Shown piece after piece: positions 54,311 through 63,972 of a DNA stretch of 64,000 bases. Source of the stretch: an uncultured Methanobrevibacter sp. (GTDB lineage: Archaea > Methanobacteriota > Methanobacteria > Methanobacteriales > Methanobacteriaceae). Position numbers and translations under genes: made by a program. The DNA lies in contig ONQL01000003.1 in the NCBI GenBank assembly GCA_900319985.1, forward strand, positions 7,053 through 71,052, in the 5' to 3' direction. How positions within the stretch are numbered: position 1 is the first letter of the stretch; the number at the start of each line of letters is the position of its first letter. The notes under the pieces were generated by a model. That model worked only from the letters and a program-made list of their open reading frames with translations. It ran no database searches and was not told where the DNA came from.

Positions 54311-55081
54311 TTAAATACAGGTATATCCGCCGTCAACAGCAATAGCCTGACCAGTCACATAACTGGATTTAGGGGATGCGAGATATACAACGGTTGAATC
54401 CAATTCTCCATCGACACCAGATCTTCCAACAGGCACAACGGTTTTTGTGTATGCTTTGTATTCCTCATTGTCAATTGTTGAACGTGTGAGTTCTGTTGGG
54501 AATGTACCAGGACAGATTGCGTTTACAGTAATGTTGTATTTTGCCCATTCTGCTGCTAATTGTCTTGTAAGGTTTACTACTCCACCTTTTGCTGCTGCAT
54601 ATGGGGAGGTTGGTGTTGCCATGGTTCCTACTAAACCAAACATGGATGCAGTGTTAATTATTCTTCCGTATTTTTGAGGAATCATTGCTTCACGTGCAAC
54701 TGCTCTGGACATTTTGAAGGTACCTGTAAGATCTACATCTACAGTCATGTTCCATTCTTCGTCAGTCAATAATTCCGCTTCTTTGGTTGCACCATATCCT
54801 GCATTGTTGTGGAGAATATCAATTCTTCCAAAGTGGCCCATGATTTCTTTTACACAGTTTTCCACACTTTCGGTATCTGTTACATCACAAGCTACACCAA
54901 TGCAGTCCACTCCGATTTCTTTAATTTCTTCCACTACTTGGTCCAATCTTTCTTTTCTTCTTCCAGTAACTACAATGTCAGCACCATATCTTGCATATGC
55001 TTTTGCCATGTCAACTCCGATACCGGAGGAAGCTCCACTTACTACAGCCACTTGACCAGATAAATTAAATAAATCATTCAT
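54311..55081 (-). CDS. short-chain dehydrogenase/reductase
   Basis: A 256-aa classical SDR: SGASSGIGVDMAKAYA for cofactor binding, NNAGYG, the catalytic Ser in NTASMFGLVG and Tyr/Lys in SPYAAAKGGVVN. The C-terminal AVDGGYTCI is typical of gluconate 5-dehydrogenase or 3-oxoacyl-ACP-reductase-like members. The G at position 2 of the GRRKER segment after the second strand suggests NADPH. Its wording resembles bacterial proteins of gut Firmicutes, so transfer is possible. A hairpin precedes the SD AGGTGGT. Confidence 0.9.
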   Translation of the reverse strand: MNDLFNLSGQVAVVSGASSGIGVDMAKAYARYGADIVVTGRRKERLDQVVEEIKEIGVDCIGVACDVTDTESVENCVKEIMGHFGRIDILHNNAGYGATKEAELLTDEEWNMTVDVDLTGTFKMSRAVAREAMIPQKYGRIINTASMFGLVGTMATPTSPYAAAKGGVVNLTRQLAAEWAKYNITVNAICPGTFPTELTRSTIDNEEYKAYTKTVVPVGRSGVDGELDSTVVYLASPKSSYVTGQAIAVDGGYTCI

Positions 55082-55095
55082 TTTTTATACCACCT

Positions 55096-55110
55096 TAGGC
55101 ATCATGCCTA
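55096..55110 (-). promoter_or_regulatory. perfect hairpin directly before SDR ribosome binding site
   Basis: TAGGCAT, one base, ATGCCTA form a perfect 15-bp palindrome next to AGGTGGT. In the mRNA it would stack against the SD; in DNA it could be an operator near the transcription start. There is no T tract. Confidence 0.4.
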
Positions 55111-55359
55111 TGATTAACTATATAATATTTTTGACTATTTAAAAATTATTATTCGCCAAAATTTTATAAAATTAATGAATGATAATTAATATTATGTAAA
55201 AAATCATATACATTCATGACAAACTGATTAATTAATAACTTTAAAGAAAAGCTTAAATTAAAAATTTAAATCCCATTACTACAAAAATCAACAAAAAATA
55301 TAACATAAATTAAAAATTAAATTAAAAATAATCAAATTAATAAAAATGAGGAAACGATA

Positions 55360-57957
55360 ATGATTGAAGAGCAGACCAAAAGTTATTCAAAAAAACAAAT
55401 CTACAAAACCCTACACCCTTGGGTTAAACAGTGGTTTGATGAACAATTTGATGATTTTACCCCTGCTCAAAAAAAATCAATCATAGACATCCACAAAAAT
55501 AACAATATTCTAATTTCATCACCAACAGGATCAGGTAAAACATTAACCGCATTTCTATCAGTCATCAGCGAATTGACAACACTTGCTGAAAAAGACAAAC
55601 TGGAAGACAAAGTTTACTGCATTTACATCTCTCCATTAAAAGCTCTGGACAATGATATTGAAAAAAATCTAGATGAACCTTTGGAAGGCATAGAAAAAAT
55701 AGCTGGAAAAACACTGGGAATTAGAAAGTCCGTGCGTACGGGAGACACTACACAATATCAAAGACAAAAAATGCTTAAAAAACCACCGCACATTCTCATA
55801 ACCACCCCCGAAACACTATCAATTTTACTGGTAGCTCCAAAATTTAGAGAAAAATTAAGCAATGTGAAATACGTCATTATTGATGAAATCCATTCTTTGG
55901 CTGAAAACAAAAGAGGAGTTCATTTAAGCTTATCTCTTGAAAGACTGCAACATCTAATCGGAAATTTTACCCGAATCGGACTATCTGCAACCGTGAGCCC
56001 TCTTGAAGAGGTGGCAAAATTTCTTGTAGGCTATGAATATGGCATTGAAAGAAACTGCAAAATTGTCAAAATCAATTATCTGAAAGAATTGGACATGGAA
56101 GTAATGTGTCCTGTGAGTGACATTGTACTGGCAGACGAAGAGGATACCCGACTCGGAATGTATGACCTGCTGGATGATTTGATTTGGGAAAATAAAACAA
56201 CATTAATATTTACAAATACCCGAAGCGGTACAGAACGTTTTGTTTATAATTTAAAGAAAATGTATCCCATGCACTACAACAATGAAAACATAATGGCCCA
56301 CCATTCATCACTTTCAAAGGAAGTGCGTCTTGAAACAGAAAATAAACTAAAGGAAGGAAAACTAAAGGCAGTCGTTTCATCAACATCTCTCGAACTTGGA
56401 ATCGATATCGGGTACATTGATTTAGTCGTATTAATAAACTCTCCAAAATCCGTTGCAAGAGCATTGCAGAGAATCGGAAGGAGTGGACATAGGCTGCATG
56501 AAAAATCTCGAGGAAGAATTATTGTAACAGACCGTGACGATTTAGTTGAATGTTCAGTTTTACTTAAAAATGCTAAAGAAGGAAAAATCGACAGAATAAA
56601 CATACCTGCCAATTGTCTGGATGTATTGGCACAGCATATCTACGGAATGAGTATTGAAAATCCATGGGATATCGATTATGCATATGAAGTCATCAAAAAA
56701 AGCTTTTGCTACAAAGACCTGACTCGAGACGACTATGAAGATGTTTTGAGTTATATGGCAGGAGAATATCCGGAACTCGAAGAAAGATATGTTTATGCAA
56801 AAATTTGGATTAATTATGAAAAAAATACATTCGGAAAACGTGGGAAACTGGCCAGAATGCTTTATTCAACAAACATAGGTACAATTCCCGACAGTTCCGG
56901 CGTTTTGGTCAAATGCGATGGCGAAACCGTTGGGCGAATCGAAGAGGACTTTATGGAAAGACTTAAAAAAGGAGACACATTCGTTTTGGGAGGAAATACC
57001 TACAGATTCAACTATGGAAAAGGAATGACAATCAACGTAACTCCAGCAATGGGACCTCCAACAATCCCATCCTGGTTTTCACAACAATTGCCACTATCTT
57101 TTGATTTGGCAATGGATATCCAAAGATTTAGAGCACATATGGATGTCAAATTTAGATATCAAAGAAGTAAAGAAGAAATCATGGAATTTATTCACGAATA
57201 TCTGTATGTTGACGATTTTGCAGCCAATTCCATATATGAATATTTTGTAGAGCAGTTCAAATATGCAAAAATACCAAGCAACCAATTATTATTAATTGAA
57301 TATTATAAGGGCTTTGGAGGAAGGCGATTCGTAATATTCCACTCACTATTTGGAAGAAAAGTCAATGATGCACTTTCAAGAGCTGTAGCTTATGTTGTTG
57401 CAAAAAGATATAACATCAACGTGACCATTTCAATATCAGACAACGGGTTTTATCTAAGCTCAGATGGAAAGATTGGAGGTTTAGAGTCATTCAATGAATT
57501 GACACCCGAAAACTTTGAAAACATACTGTCTCAATCATTAAATAAAACCGAAACACTGGCTTCAAGATTCAGGCATTGTGCCGGACGGTCGTTAATGACT
57601 TTGAGAAGATACAAGGGAGAATCAAAATCTGTCGGACGACAGCAAGTAAGGGGAAAAATACTGTTAAAATTCGTGCAGGAAATGGATGAAAACTTTTCAA
57701 TCTTAAAAGAAGCCAGAAGGGAAGCATTGGAAGACTATATGGACGTTAAAAATGCTTTGAAAATAATCGAATGGGTTGCCTCAGAACAAATGGAAGTAAA
57801 AACAATAAATACTGTTATACCAAGTCCATTTGCATTTAATTTAATATCCCAAGGATATTTAGATGTATTAAATCAAAATGATAAGGCAGAATTTACAAAA
57901 AGAATGCATCAAGCTATTTTAGACCAGATTAGAGATAAATTAAAAGACATATATTGA
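55360..57957 (+). CDS. lhr: Lhr-type ATP-dependent helicase
   Basis: An 865-aa superfamily 2 helicase of the Lhr-core type, used in archaeal DNA repair or RNA metabolism. Motifs: SSPTGSGKTLTAFL, TTPETLSILL, IDEIHSLAENKRGVHL, SATVSPLEEVAKFL, STSLELGIDIGYIDLV and RIGRSGHRLHEKSRG. A winged-helix and the Lhr C-terminal domain follow from about 430. GAGGAAACGATA precedes the ATG. A 278-base A-T rich region upstream has no gene. Confidence 0.95.
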   Translation: MIEEQTKSYSKKQIYKTLHPWVKQWFDEQFDDFTPAQKKSIIDIHKNNNILISSPTGSGKTLTAFLSVISELTTLAEKDKLEDKVYCIYISPLKALDNDIEKNLDEPLEGIEKIAGKTLGIRKSVRTGDTTQYQRQKMLKKPPHILITTPETLSILLVAPKFREKLSNVKYVIIDEIHSLAENKRGVHLSLSLERLQHLIGNFTRIGLSATVSPLEEVAKFLVGYEYGIERNCKIVKINYLKELDMEVMCPVSDIVLADEEDTRLGMYDLLDDLIWENKTTLIFTNTRSGTERFVYNLKKMYPMHYNNENIMAHHSSLSKEVRLETENKLKEGKLKAVVSSTSLELGIDIGYIDLVVLINSPKSVARALQRIGRSGHRLHEKSRGRIIVTDRDDLVECSVLLKNAKEGKIDRINIPANCLDVLAQHIYGMSIENPWDIDYAYEVIKKSFCYKDLTRDDYEDVLSYMAGEYPELEERYVYAKIWINYEKNTFGKRGKLARMLYSTNIGTIPDSSGVLVKCDGETVGRIEEDFMERLKKGDTFVLGGNTYRFNYGKGMTINVTPAMGPPTIPSWFSQQLPLSFDLAMDIQRFRAHMDVKFRYQRSKEEIMEFIHEYLYVDDFAANSIYEYFVEQFKYAKIPSNQLLLIEYYKGFGGRRFVIFHSLFGRKVNDALSRAVAYVVAKRYNINVTISISDNGFYLSSDGKIGGLESFNELTPENFENILSQSLNKTETLASRFRHCAGRSLMTLRRYKGESKSVGRQQVRGKILLKFVQEMDENFSILKEARREALEDYMDVKNALKIIEWVASEQMEVKTINTVIPSPFAFNLISQGYLDVLNQNDKAEFTKRMHQAILDQIRDKLKDIY

Positions 57958-58023
57958 ACATTCAAACTAAAAAAATTAAATACCCTTATAAACAATATTA
58001 AATATTGACTAAAGGTGATAATC

Positions 58024-58392
58024 ATGACAAAATGGAAAGCAGTAATTATAGGTTTTATATTATCCGTACTTGTTAAATCATTCTTTGCACATTATGATTT
58101 TATCGGATTATTGATTGTTGGATTCATCACAGGATATATTGCCCATGATGGAGCCCTTGGAGGCCTATGGAATGCCGCTCTTGCCGGTGCATTAGGCGCA
58201 ATTATCTGTTCAATACTATTCATAATATCCACAACAATTGGTGGAAGCTTCATGGGAGCATTTGGAGGCCTTACTGGATTTACAACATCCGGAATAGTAA
58301 GTATTTTCGCAATTATCAACGAGTTAATCTATTATGCAATTGTCATGGGAATAACTGGAGCAATTGGAGGAGCAGTATCTTCTAAAAAATAA
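58024..58392 (+). CDS. DUF5518 membrane protein
   Basis: A 122-aa membrane protein with four helices rich in Gly and Ala (GYIAHDGALGGLWNAALAGALGA, ITGAIGGAVSS), typical of the DUF5518 family common in methanogens. Function unknown. AGGTGAT and four bases precede the ATG at 58024. Followed after 17 bases by another membrane protein. Confidence 0.8.
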   Translation: MTKWKAVIIGFILSVLVKSFFAHYDFIGLLIVGFITGYIAHDGALGGLWNAALAGALGAIICSILFIISTTIGGSFMGAFGGLTGFTTSGIVSIFAIINELIYYAIVMGITGAIGGAVSSKK

Positions 58393-58409
58393 GTTTTTGG
58401 AGAAATAAA

Positions 58410-58829
58410 ATGAGAAAATTCACTAATTATGACTTTAAATCACTAGTATTTGGAGCGGCAATCGCTGCGGGATTTGTAATATTGGGATCCATGTATAGCG
58501 AATTCCTTTATGCATTCGCATCAATCGGATTTTTATATGTAGGATACAATGCGCCAAACATAAAAACATCAGCACTGCTTGGGGCTTTTGCATCAACACC
58601 AGTAATGTACCTTGCATTAGATGGAGTATTTAAAGAAATACCTCCAACAGAACAGGGAAGAATAACAATGATAATTGCAATTCTTATTGTTGGTATGCTT
58701 GTTTCTGTTATTGGTGCATGGGCAAAAAGAAGCCGTGTAAAAGCAAAAGAGGAATACGAAAAAAAACAGAAAAAGGGCAAAAACAAAAAGAAAAACAAAA
58801 AGGTTAAAGAAACCACAAAAGATAAGTAA
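58410..58829 (+). CDS. membrane protein with lysine-rich tail, 139 aa
   Basis: Four helices then a strongly basic tail (about 110-139, alternating Lys, Asn and Gly: KKQKKGKNKKKNKK). No family recognised. GGAGAAATAAA precedes the ATG. It forms a two-gene operon with the DUF5518 gene; the tail could bind nucleic acid or phospholipid. Confidence 0.72.
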   Translation: MRKFTNYDFKSLVFGAAIAAGFVILGSMYSEFLYAFASIGFLYVGYNAPNIKTSALLGAFASTPVMYLALDGVFKEIPPTEQGRITMIIAILIVGMLVSVIGAWAKRSRVKAKEEYEKKQKKGKNKKKNKKVKETTKDK

Positions 58830-58855
58830 AATTTCAAAAAAAAAAGAATAAAAAA

Positions 58856-58886
58856 AATAATAACTAAATTCATGTTATTATTTTTT
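58856..58886. terminator. bidirectional hairpin terminator between membrane protein and purP
   Basis: AATAATAAC and GTTATTATT form a 9-bp stem around nine bases. It is flanked by T runs on both strands, so it can end the operon on the left and purP on the right. The stem includes the last codons of purP. Confidence 0.6.
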
Positions 58887-59961
58887 CTAATTCATCTCTT
58901 TCTATACCACGTTTAATTTCTAAAGCAATTCTTCTACCCATACTCATTGGTTTGCCATAGGTTAAGTAGGAGTAAGGAGAACCATCCATAAATGTATTTG
59001 TTCCACCATCAGTCCTTGCACTGATTTCAAAACAGATTACTTCCAGATTATCGTTAACTAATGTTTGCATACAGAAAGGACCGTTTAATCCAGGAGCAAC
59101 TAATTTTTTAGCACTTTCAGTTAATTTATCTGCAATATCAAATACTTGTGGAAGCAAGGATTCACGAATTACTGCAGGGTGGTTACCGGTTACAACATAA
59201 GAAGGACTTAAATCAATGTCCAATTGATCTTTAGCAGGCATTCTTACAAATCCATCAATGCTGGATTCATATCTTGTATCCATACCCATCAATTCAACTG
59301 AATCATCAAGTGCAGAGTAGAAATAGTGTATACAGTAATTACATCCTGAAACATACTCTTCAATGTGAGCTGCTTCAACATCACTGTCTTCTAACCATCC
59401 ACGTGCTTTCATGGCGTCGATTTTTGAATTGAACTCTTCGGTAGATGAAGCTACAAAGTAACCTCTACCTCCCCTAGCACCAGGGAACTTGACCATGACC
59501 GGCCTGTCAATTTCATCAGGTCCATTATATTTGAAAGGAATTCTCACATCACCTTCAACAAGCAAAGCTCTTTCCTTGTCTCTTTCTGCTTCCCATCGGA
59601 GTACATCCCGATTTCCAAACATTGGAACATTGAATTTGTCTTCAACATTATCTAATCCAGCATAAGCAACAAAAGATCCATGAGGTACAACAATTGCATT
59701 CATATCCCTAAGTTTTTGTTGAACATCCTCATTGACAATGTCTTTGAATTCATCGACAATGATGTATTCATCAGCGACATCAAAACGTTGATATGGAATT
59801 TCACGACCTTTTTGACATACTATAGCAGTTCTAAACCCTTCTTCTTTAGCACCTTGCAAAATATGTAAAGAAGTATGGCTTCCGAGAGTAGCTATTGTGA
59901 TTTCACTTTTGTCATATTTAGCCAAAATATCTAAAATATCTTCCTTTTTAACTTCTCCCAT
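58870..59961 (-). CDS. purP: FAICAR synthetase (AICAR to FAICAR, formate-dependent)
   Basis: The 363-aa archaeal PurP performs the formate- and ATP-dependent ninth step of purine synthesis. ITIATLGSHTSLHILQGAKEEGF, the ATP-grasp part with MVKFPGARGGRGYFVA, and ISARTDGGTN at the end are typical. The frame opens at 60039; the ATG at 59961 with GGAGAAG upstream is chosen. Monocistronic, ending in a shared hairpin. Confidence 0.95.
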   Translation of the reverse strand: MGEVKKEDILDILAKYDKSEITIATLGSHTSLHILQGAKEEGFRTAIVCQKGREIPYQRFDVADEYIIVDEFKDIVNEDVQQKLRDMNAIVVPHGSFVAYAGLDNVEDKFNVPMFGNRDVLRWEAERDKERALLVEGDVRIPFKYNGPDEIDRPVMVKFPGARGGRGYFVASSTEEFNSKIDAMKARGWLEDSDVEAAHIEEYVSGCNYCIHYFYSALDDSVELMGMDTRYESSIDGFVRMPAKDQLDIDLSPSYVVTGNHPAVIRESLLPQVFDIADKLTESAKKLVAPGLNGPFCMQTLVNDNLEVICFEISARTDGGTNTFMDGSPYSYLTYGKPMSMGRRIALEIKRGIERDELEKIIT

Positions 59962-60117
59962 TTTTATCTTCTCCTCAAAGAATGATGATATTATATATGT
60001 CCTTTGGAATTTATAATATTTTTTATTATAATCAGCCAAATTCTAAAAAAAATATTAAAGTAATAAATTACAAATAGTAAGACCATATTTTTATTAAATT
60101 ATCAAAGGTTGAAAAAA

Positions 60118-60648
60118 ATGTTAATAGGATTGATTTCAGACACACATATCCCAGATAGAGCTAAGGAAATACCTCAAAAAGTATTTGATGCATTTAGTGA
60201 AGTTGACTTGATATTGCATGCTGGCGATTTAACTTCCCTAAAAGTAATAGAAGATTTGGAAAAAATAGCTCCAGTTATGGCAATTCAAGGCAATATGGAT
60301 AGAGTCAATGGAATTAATCTACCTGCTGCAAAAGTCCTTGAAGCTGAAGGTCTGAAAATTGGAATTGCACATGGTGAAGTTTATCCGAGAGCAGACACAC
60401 AGCAACTGGTTTATCTTGCAAGGGAATTAGATGTTGACATATTAATTACCGGACATTCACACCAACCGAAAATAGAGCAGACAGATGGAGTATTATTGCT
60501 AAATCCTGGAAGTCCGATTGTACCAAGGCTTGCAGACAGAACCGTGATGATACTCGAAATTAATAATAAGGAAGTGGATGTGGAAATTGTAAAAATTGGC
60601 GCTCCCGTATGCAGTGCACTGGATTTTGACCAATACAAGAGGGATTAA
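60118..60648 (+). CDS. MJ0936-like metallophosphoesterase
   Basis: A 176-aa phosphodiesterase of the YfcE/MJ0936 family. Metal motifs: LISDTHIPDR, LHAGDLTS, IQGNMDRVNG, IAHGEVYPR and ITGHSHQP. It hydrolyses phosphodiesters with Ni or Mn; natural substrate unknown. ATG at 60118 with GGTTGA upstream. Two bases before the rlmE start. Confidence 0.9.
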   Translation: MLIGLISDTHIPDRAKEIPQKVFDAFSEVDLILHAGDLTSLKVIEDLEKIAPVMAIQGNMDRVNGINLPAAKVLEAEGLKIGIAHGEVYPRADTQQLVYLARELDVDILITGHSHQPKIEQTDGVLLLNPGSPIVPRLADRTVMILEINNKEVDVEIVKIGAPVCSALDFDQYKRD

Positions 60649-60649
60649 A

Positions 60650-61279
60650 ATGGGAAGCAAATGGCAAATGGAAAAACATAACGACCCATATTATAAAAAA
60701 GCAAAAAAAGAAGATTATCGTTCAAGAGCATCATATAAACTTAAACAATTGGATAAAAAGTATAAAATCATAAAAGAGGGAAACACCGTTGTAGATTTAG
60801 GGGCCGCACCTGGCGGGTGGTCACAGGTCGCATTGGAAAAGGTTGGAGAAGAAGGAATAGTTGTTGGTGTAGACCTGAACAGATTCAAGAAGTTCCATGA
60901 AGAAAATTATTATGGAATACGAGGAGATTTCACAACTCCCGAAGTTCAAGAAAAGATTATGGACATCATCGGAGGAAAAGCAAAGGTTGTGATGTCCGAT
61001 GCATCACCGTCACTTAGCGGAATTAAGAATATTGACCAATTAAGGTCCATTGATTTGGTGAATGTGGTTATTGAAATAGCTGAAAATATTCTTGAAAAAA
61101 AAGGAAACCTGGTAATGAAAGTGTTTCAGGGTCCGGAATATAAATCAATGCTCGATTCACTTAAAGGAAAGTTCAGACATGTCAGGACAACCAAGCCCGC
61201 ATCATCACGTAAAAAAAGTTCTGAAATGTATGTAATCGGTTTGGAATATAAACCAAAAAAGAGAAAAAAAAGAAATTAA
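60650..61279 (+). CDS. rlmE: 23S rRNA 2'-O-ribose methyltransferase
   Basis: A 209-aa FtsJ-like methyltransferase. SAM site VVDLGAAPGGWSQVA, then VVMSDASPSLSG and the KDKE tetrad lysine in VMKVFQGPEY. The start is the ATG at 60650 (MGSKWQMEKHNDPYYKKAK), as in homologues. It lies one base after the phosphoesterase stop and overlaps the convergent membrane-protein gene by four bases at the end. Confidence 0.93.
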   Translation: MGSKWQMEKHNDPYYKKAKKEDYRSRASYKLKQLDKKYKIIKEGNTVVDLGAAPGGWSQVALEKVGEEGIVVGVDLNRFKKFHEENYYGIRGDFTTPEVQEKIMDIIGGKAKVVMSDASPSLSGIKNIDQLRSIDLVNVVIEIAENILEKKGNLVMKVFQGPEYKSMLDSLKGKFRHVRTTKPASSRKKSSEMYVIGLEYKPKKRKKRN

Positions 61280-61695
61280 AGTTTATTGTAGGCATCATAA
61301 GCAGATTGAAGTTCCTTTTTAGCGAAATCAATCCTACTGTCTACTTCATTAGATGGTTTACCTGCATCTAAAGCACTTTGAACATTTTCAATAGCTGAAT
61401 TAGCCCTAGACAGCTCGATTTTTGCATCATTATAAACCTTAACATCATTAGCCCCACCAGCATAATAAGTAGATTTGACACTCTCAAACTTGGCGGACAA
61501 ATTAGAATATGATGATTTTAACTCTGCAAGCTCGTCATATTGAGTACCGGAAGATATTTCATCAGTAATACCTTCTGAAACCATACTATACCCTACATAA
61601 GCGACAACAATGATTGTGGAAATAATCATGATTATTCCAACAACAGAAATTAACATTGAAGTTGATTTGAATATGCTTAGTCTAGATTTCCTCAT
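61276..61695 (-). CDS. membrane-anchored coiled-coil protein
   Basis: A 139-aa protein with one N-terminal membrane helix (about 13-36, SMLISVVGIIMIISTIIVVAYVGY) and a predicted helical, coiled-coil extracytoplasmic part (EIELSRANSAIENVQSALDAG-like). No family recognised. GAGGGTATT precedes the ATG. It might be an envelope-anchored spacer or a DUF-type methanogen surface protein. Confidence 0.7.
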   Translation of the reverse strand: MRKSRLSIFKSTSMLISVVGIIMIISTIIVVAYVGYSMVSEGITDEISSGTQYDELAELKSSYSNLSAKFESVKSTYYAGGANDVKVYNDAKIELSRANSAIENVQSALDAGKPSNEVDSRIDFAKKELQSAYDAYNKL

Positions 61696-61833
61696 AATAC
61701 CCTCAAAATAAAAAAAATTTTTGTTATATAAGTATTATTATCAATTTTAGTATTTAATATTTACCAATACCATTAGTTACCATATGCTCTGATACAATAA
61801 TTTTTAAAGTATGAAAAAATAATAATATAGATA

Positions 61834-63837
61834 ATGAACTCTACTGCTAAATCACAAACATCAATTGCAAAATTTGAAGAATTTTTTTCAACTTCATACA
61901 AGGATGATGTTTTTGAAATACTTGAAAAATACCCCGATGAAAGGTCTCTCAATGTAGATTATAATGCATTGGAAATATTTGATCCTGACTTGGCAGATTT
62001 ATTAATTGATAAGCCTGAAGAGGTTATTCAAGCAGCACAAACAGCTATTAAAAACATTGACCCCCTTGTAAAAGATGCAGACATTCACATCCGTTTTGAA
62101 AATCTTACAAACATAATCCCGTTGAAAACATTATTAAGTAAGTATATCGGAACTTTTGTTGCAGCGGACGGTATTGTGAGAAAAACTGACGAGATAAGAC
62201 CACGTATTGAAACTGGAGTATTTGAATGTAGAGGCTGTATGAGATTACACGAAGTTGAACAGACTTCAAGCAATACAATTATAGAGCCGTCACTATGCAG
62301 TGAATGTGGTGGACGGTCCTTCAGATTGCTTCAAGAAGAATCAAAATACATAGATACACAAACTGCAAGAATGCAAGAACCTTTGGAAAACTTATCCGGA
62401 GGAACAGAACCAAAGCAAATGCTGATGGTGTTGGAAGATGATTTAGTAGATGAATTAAATCCGGGAGACAAAGTCAGAATTACCGGAACATTAAGAACAT
62501 TCCGAGAAGAAAGAAGCGGTAAATTCAAAAATTACATTTATGTAAATCATATTGAAGCATTAGAACAGGAATTTGAAGAGTTGCACTTATCCGAAGAAGA
62601 TGAAGAAAAAATTATTGAATTATCAAAAGACCCTAAAATTTATGAAAAAATCATCAAATCAACAGCACCATCCATCAGAGGATATCGTGAGGTAAAAGAA
62701 GCTATTGCATTACAACTCTTCGGAGGAGCCGCAAAGCAGCTGGAAGATGAAACCAAATTAAGAGGAGACATTCACATCCTCATAGTAGGGGACCCAGGTA
62801 TAGGTAAATCACAGATATTGAAATATGTATCACGATTAGCACCTAGGAGTATTTATACAAGTGGTAAAGGTACTACCGGTGCGGGTTTAACTGCAGCAGC
62901 AGTCAGAGATGAACTTGGAGGATGGTCTCTTGAAGCAGGTGCATTAGTGCTTGGGGATCAAGGAAACGTATGTGTTGACGAACTGGACAAAATGAGGTCT
63001 GAAGACAGATCAGCACTTCACGAAGCACTGGAACAGCAGACCGTAAGTATTGCAAAAGCAGGAATTATGGCAACATTAAACTCCAGATGTTCAGTTCTTG
63101 CAGCGGCAAACCCTAAATTTGGTAGATTTGACAGATATAAAATTCTTGCAGAACAAATTGACTTGCCTGCACCGATTATTTCCCGTTTCGATTTAATCTT
63201 TGTTGTAGAAGATAAGCCAACTAGAGAAGGAGATGCAAAATTAGCAGATCACATCCTGAAAATACACCAGTCAAATACTGTAGATTATGAAATCGAGCCA
63301 GAATTACTTAGAAAATACATTGCATATGCACGTAAAAATGTTAATCCTCATTTGACTGATGAAGCAATGGAAGTTTTAAGAAATTTCTATGTAGACACCA
63401 GGAACAGCAATCCAGAAGAGCAAGCAGCAGTTCCAATTACTGCAAGGCAACTGGAAGCTATTATCCGTTTATCAGAAGCTAGCGCTAAAATAAAACTTAA
63501 AGAAACTGTAGATAAAGAAGATGCACAGAAGGCTGTAGCCTTACAGATGGCATGTCTTAAAGAAGTTGGTGTTGACCCTGAAACCGGAGAAATGGATATT
63601 GAGGTAATGGAAGGAAGAACACCTAAATCCGACAGAGACAAAATACAAAGAGTTACTGAAGAAATTGCACTTTTAGAAGAAGAATATGCTGGAAATGCTC
63701 CATTAAATGTTTTAATATCAAATATGAATGAAAAATATGGAATAAGTGAAGATAAGGTTGAAAGCATTGTTCGCAATTTAAGGCAAAAAGGTGTGATTTA
63801 CGAACCTAACACTGGATATTTCAGAAGAGTTTCCTAA
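61834..63837 (+). CDS. mcm: MCM replicative DNA helicase
   Basis: The 667-aa minichromosome maintenance helicase. The N-terminal region with zinc-binding cysteines (FECRGCMRLHE, SLCSECGGRS) precedes the AAA+ domain with Walker A GDPGIGKSQILKYV, Walker B VCVDELDKMRSEDRSALHEALEQQTVS and the arginine finger in SRFDLIF. The C-terminal winged helix lies from about 600. No intein. No SD; the ATG probably sits at or near the 5' end. Terminates at a hairpin overlapping the stop. Confidence 0.96.
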   Translation: MNSTAKSQTSIAKFEEFFSTSYKDDVFEILEKYPDERSLNVDYNALEIFDPDLADLLIDKPEEVIQAAQTAIKNIDPLVKDADIHIRFENLTNIIPLKTLLSKYIGTFVAADGIVRKTDEIRPRIETGVFECRGCMRLHEVEQTSSNTIIEPSLCSECGGRSFRLLQEESKYIDTQTARMQEPLENLSGGTEPKQMLMVLEDDLVDELNPGDKVRITGTLRTFREERSGKFKNYIYVNHIEALEQEFEELHLSEEDEEKIIELSKDPKIYEKIIKSTAPSIRGYREVKEAIALQLFGGAAKQLEDETKLRGDIHILIVGDPGIGKSQILKYVSRLAPRSIYTSGKGTTGAGLTAAAVRDELGGWSLEAGALVLGDQGNVCVDELDKMRSEDRSALHEALEQQTVSIAKAGIMATLNSRCSVLAAANPKFGRFDRYKILAEQIDLPAPIISRFDLIFVVEDKPTREGDAKLADHILKIHQSNTVDYEIEPELLRKYIAYARKNVNPHLTDEAMEVLRNFYVDTRNSNPEEQAAVPITARQLEAIIRLSEASAKIKLKETVDKEDAQKAVALQMACLKEVGVDPETGEMDIEVMEGRTPKSDRDKIQRVTEEIALLEEEYAGNAPLNVLISNMNEKYGISEDKVESIVRNLRQKGVIYEPNTGYFRRVS

Positions 63838-63870
63838 ACTCTTTTATTTTTTTATTTTTTATTTAACCAC
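63825..63870 (+). terminator. hairpin and T tract after mcm
   Basis: AAGAGTTT and AAACTCTT form an 8-bp stem around CCT, which begins the stop-codon region, followed by a long T-rich run. Confidence 0.7.
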
Positions 63871-63937
63871 TTACTTTTTTTAAAAAATTTTTCAAAAATA
63901 ACGGCAATGTTGAAATCCTAGAATTTTTTTCACTTGA

Positions 63938-63972
63938 AATTTCACATCGATGTGATTTCTTGATGTGAAATT
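63938..63972. promoter_or_regulatory. nested inverted repeats near the right window edge
   Basis: AATTTCACATC and GATGTGAAATT are perfect 11-bp arms 13 bases apart. Inside lies a 14-bp palindrome TCACATCGATGTGA at 63942-63955. The TCACATC/GATGTGA element occurs three times. There is no T tract, so an operator or structured leader for a gene beyond the window is more likely than a terminator. Confidence 0.4.
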
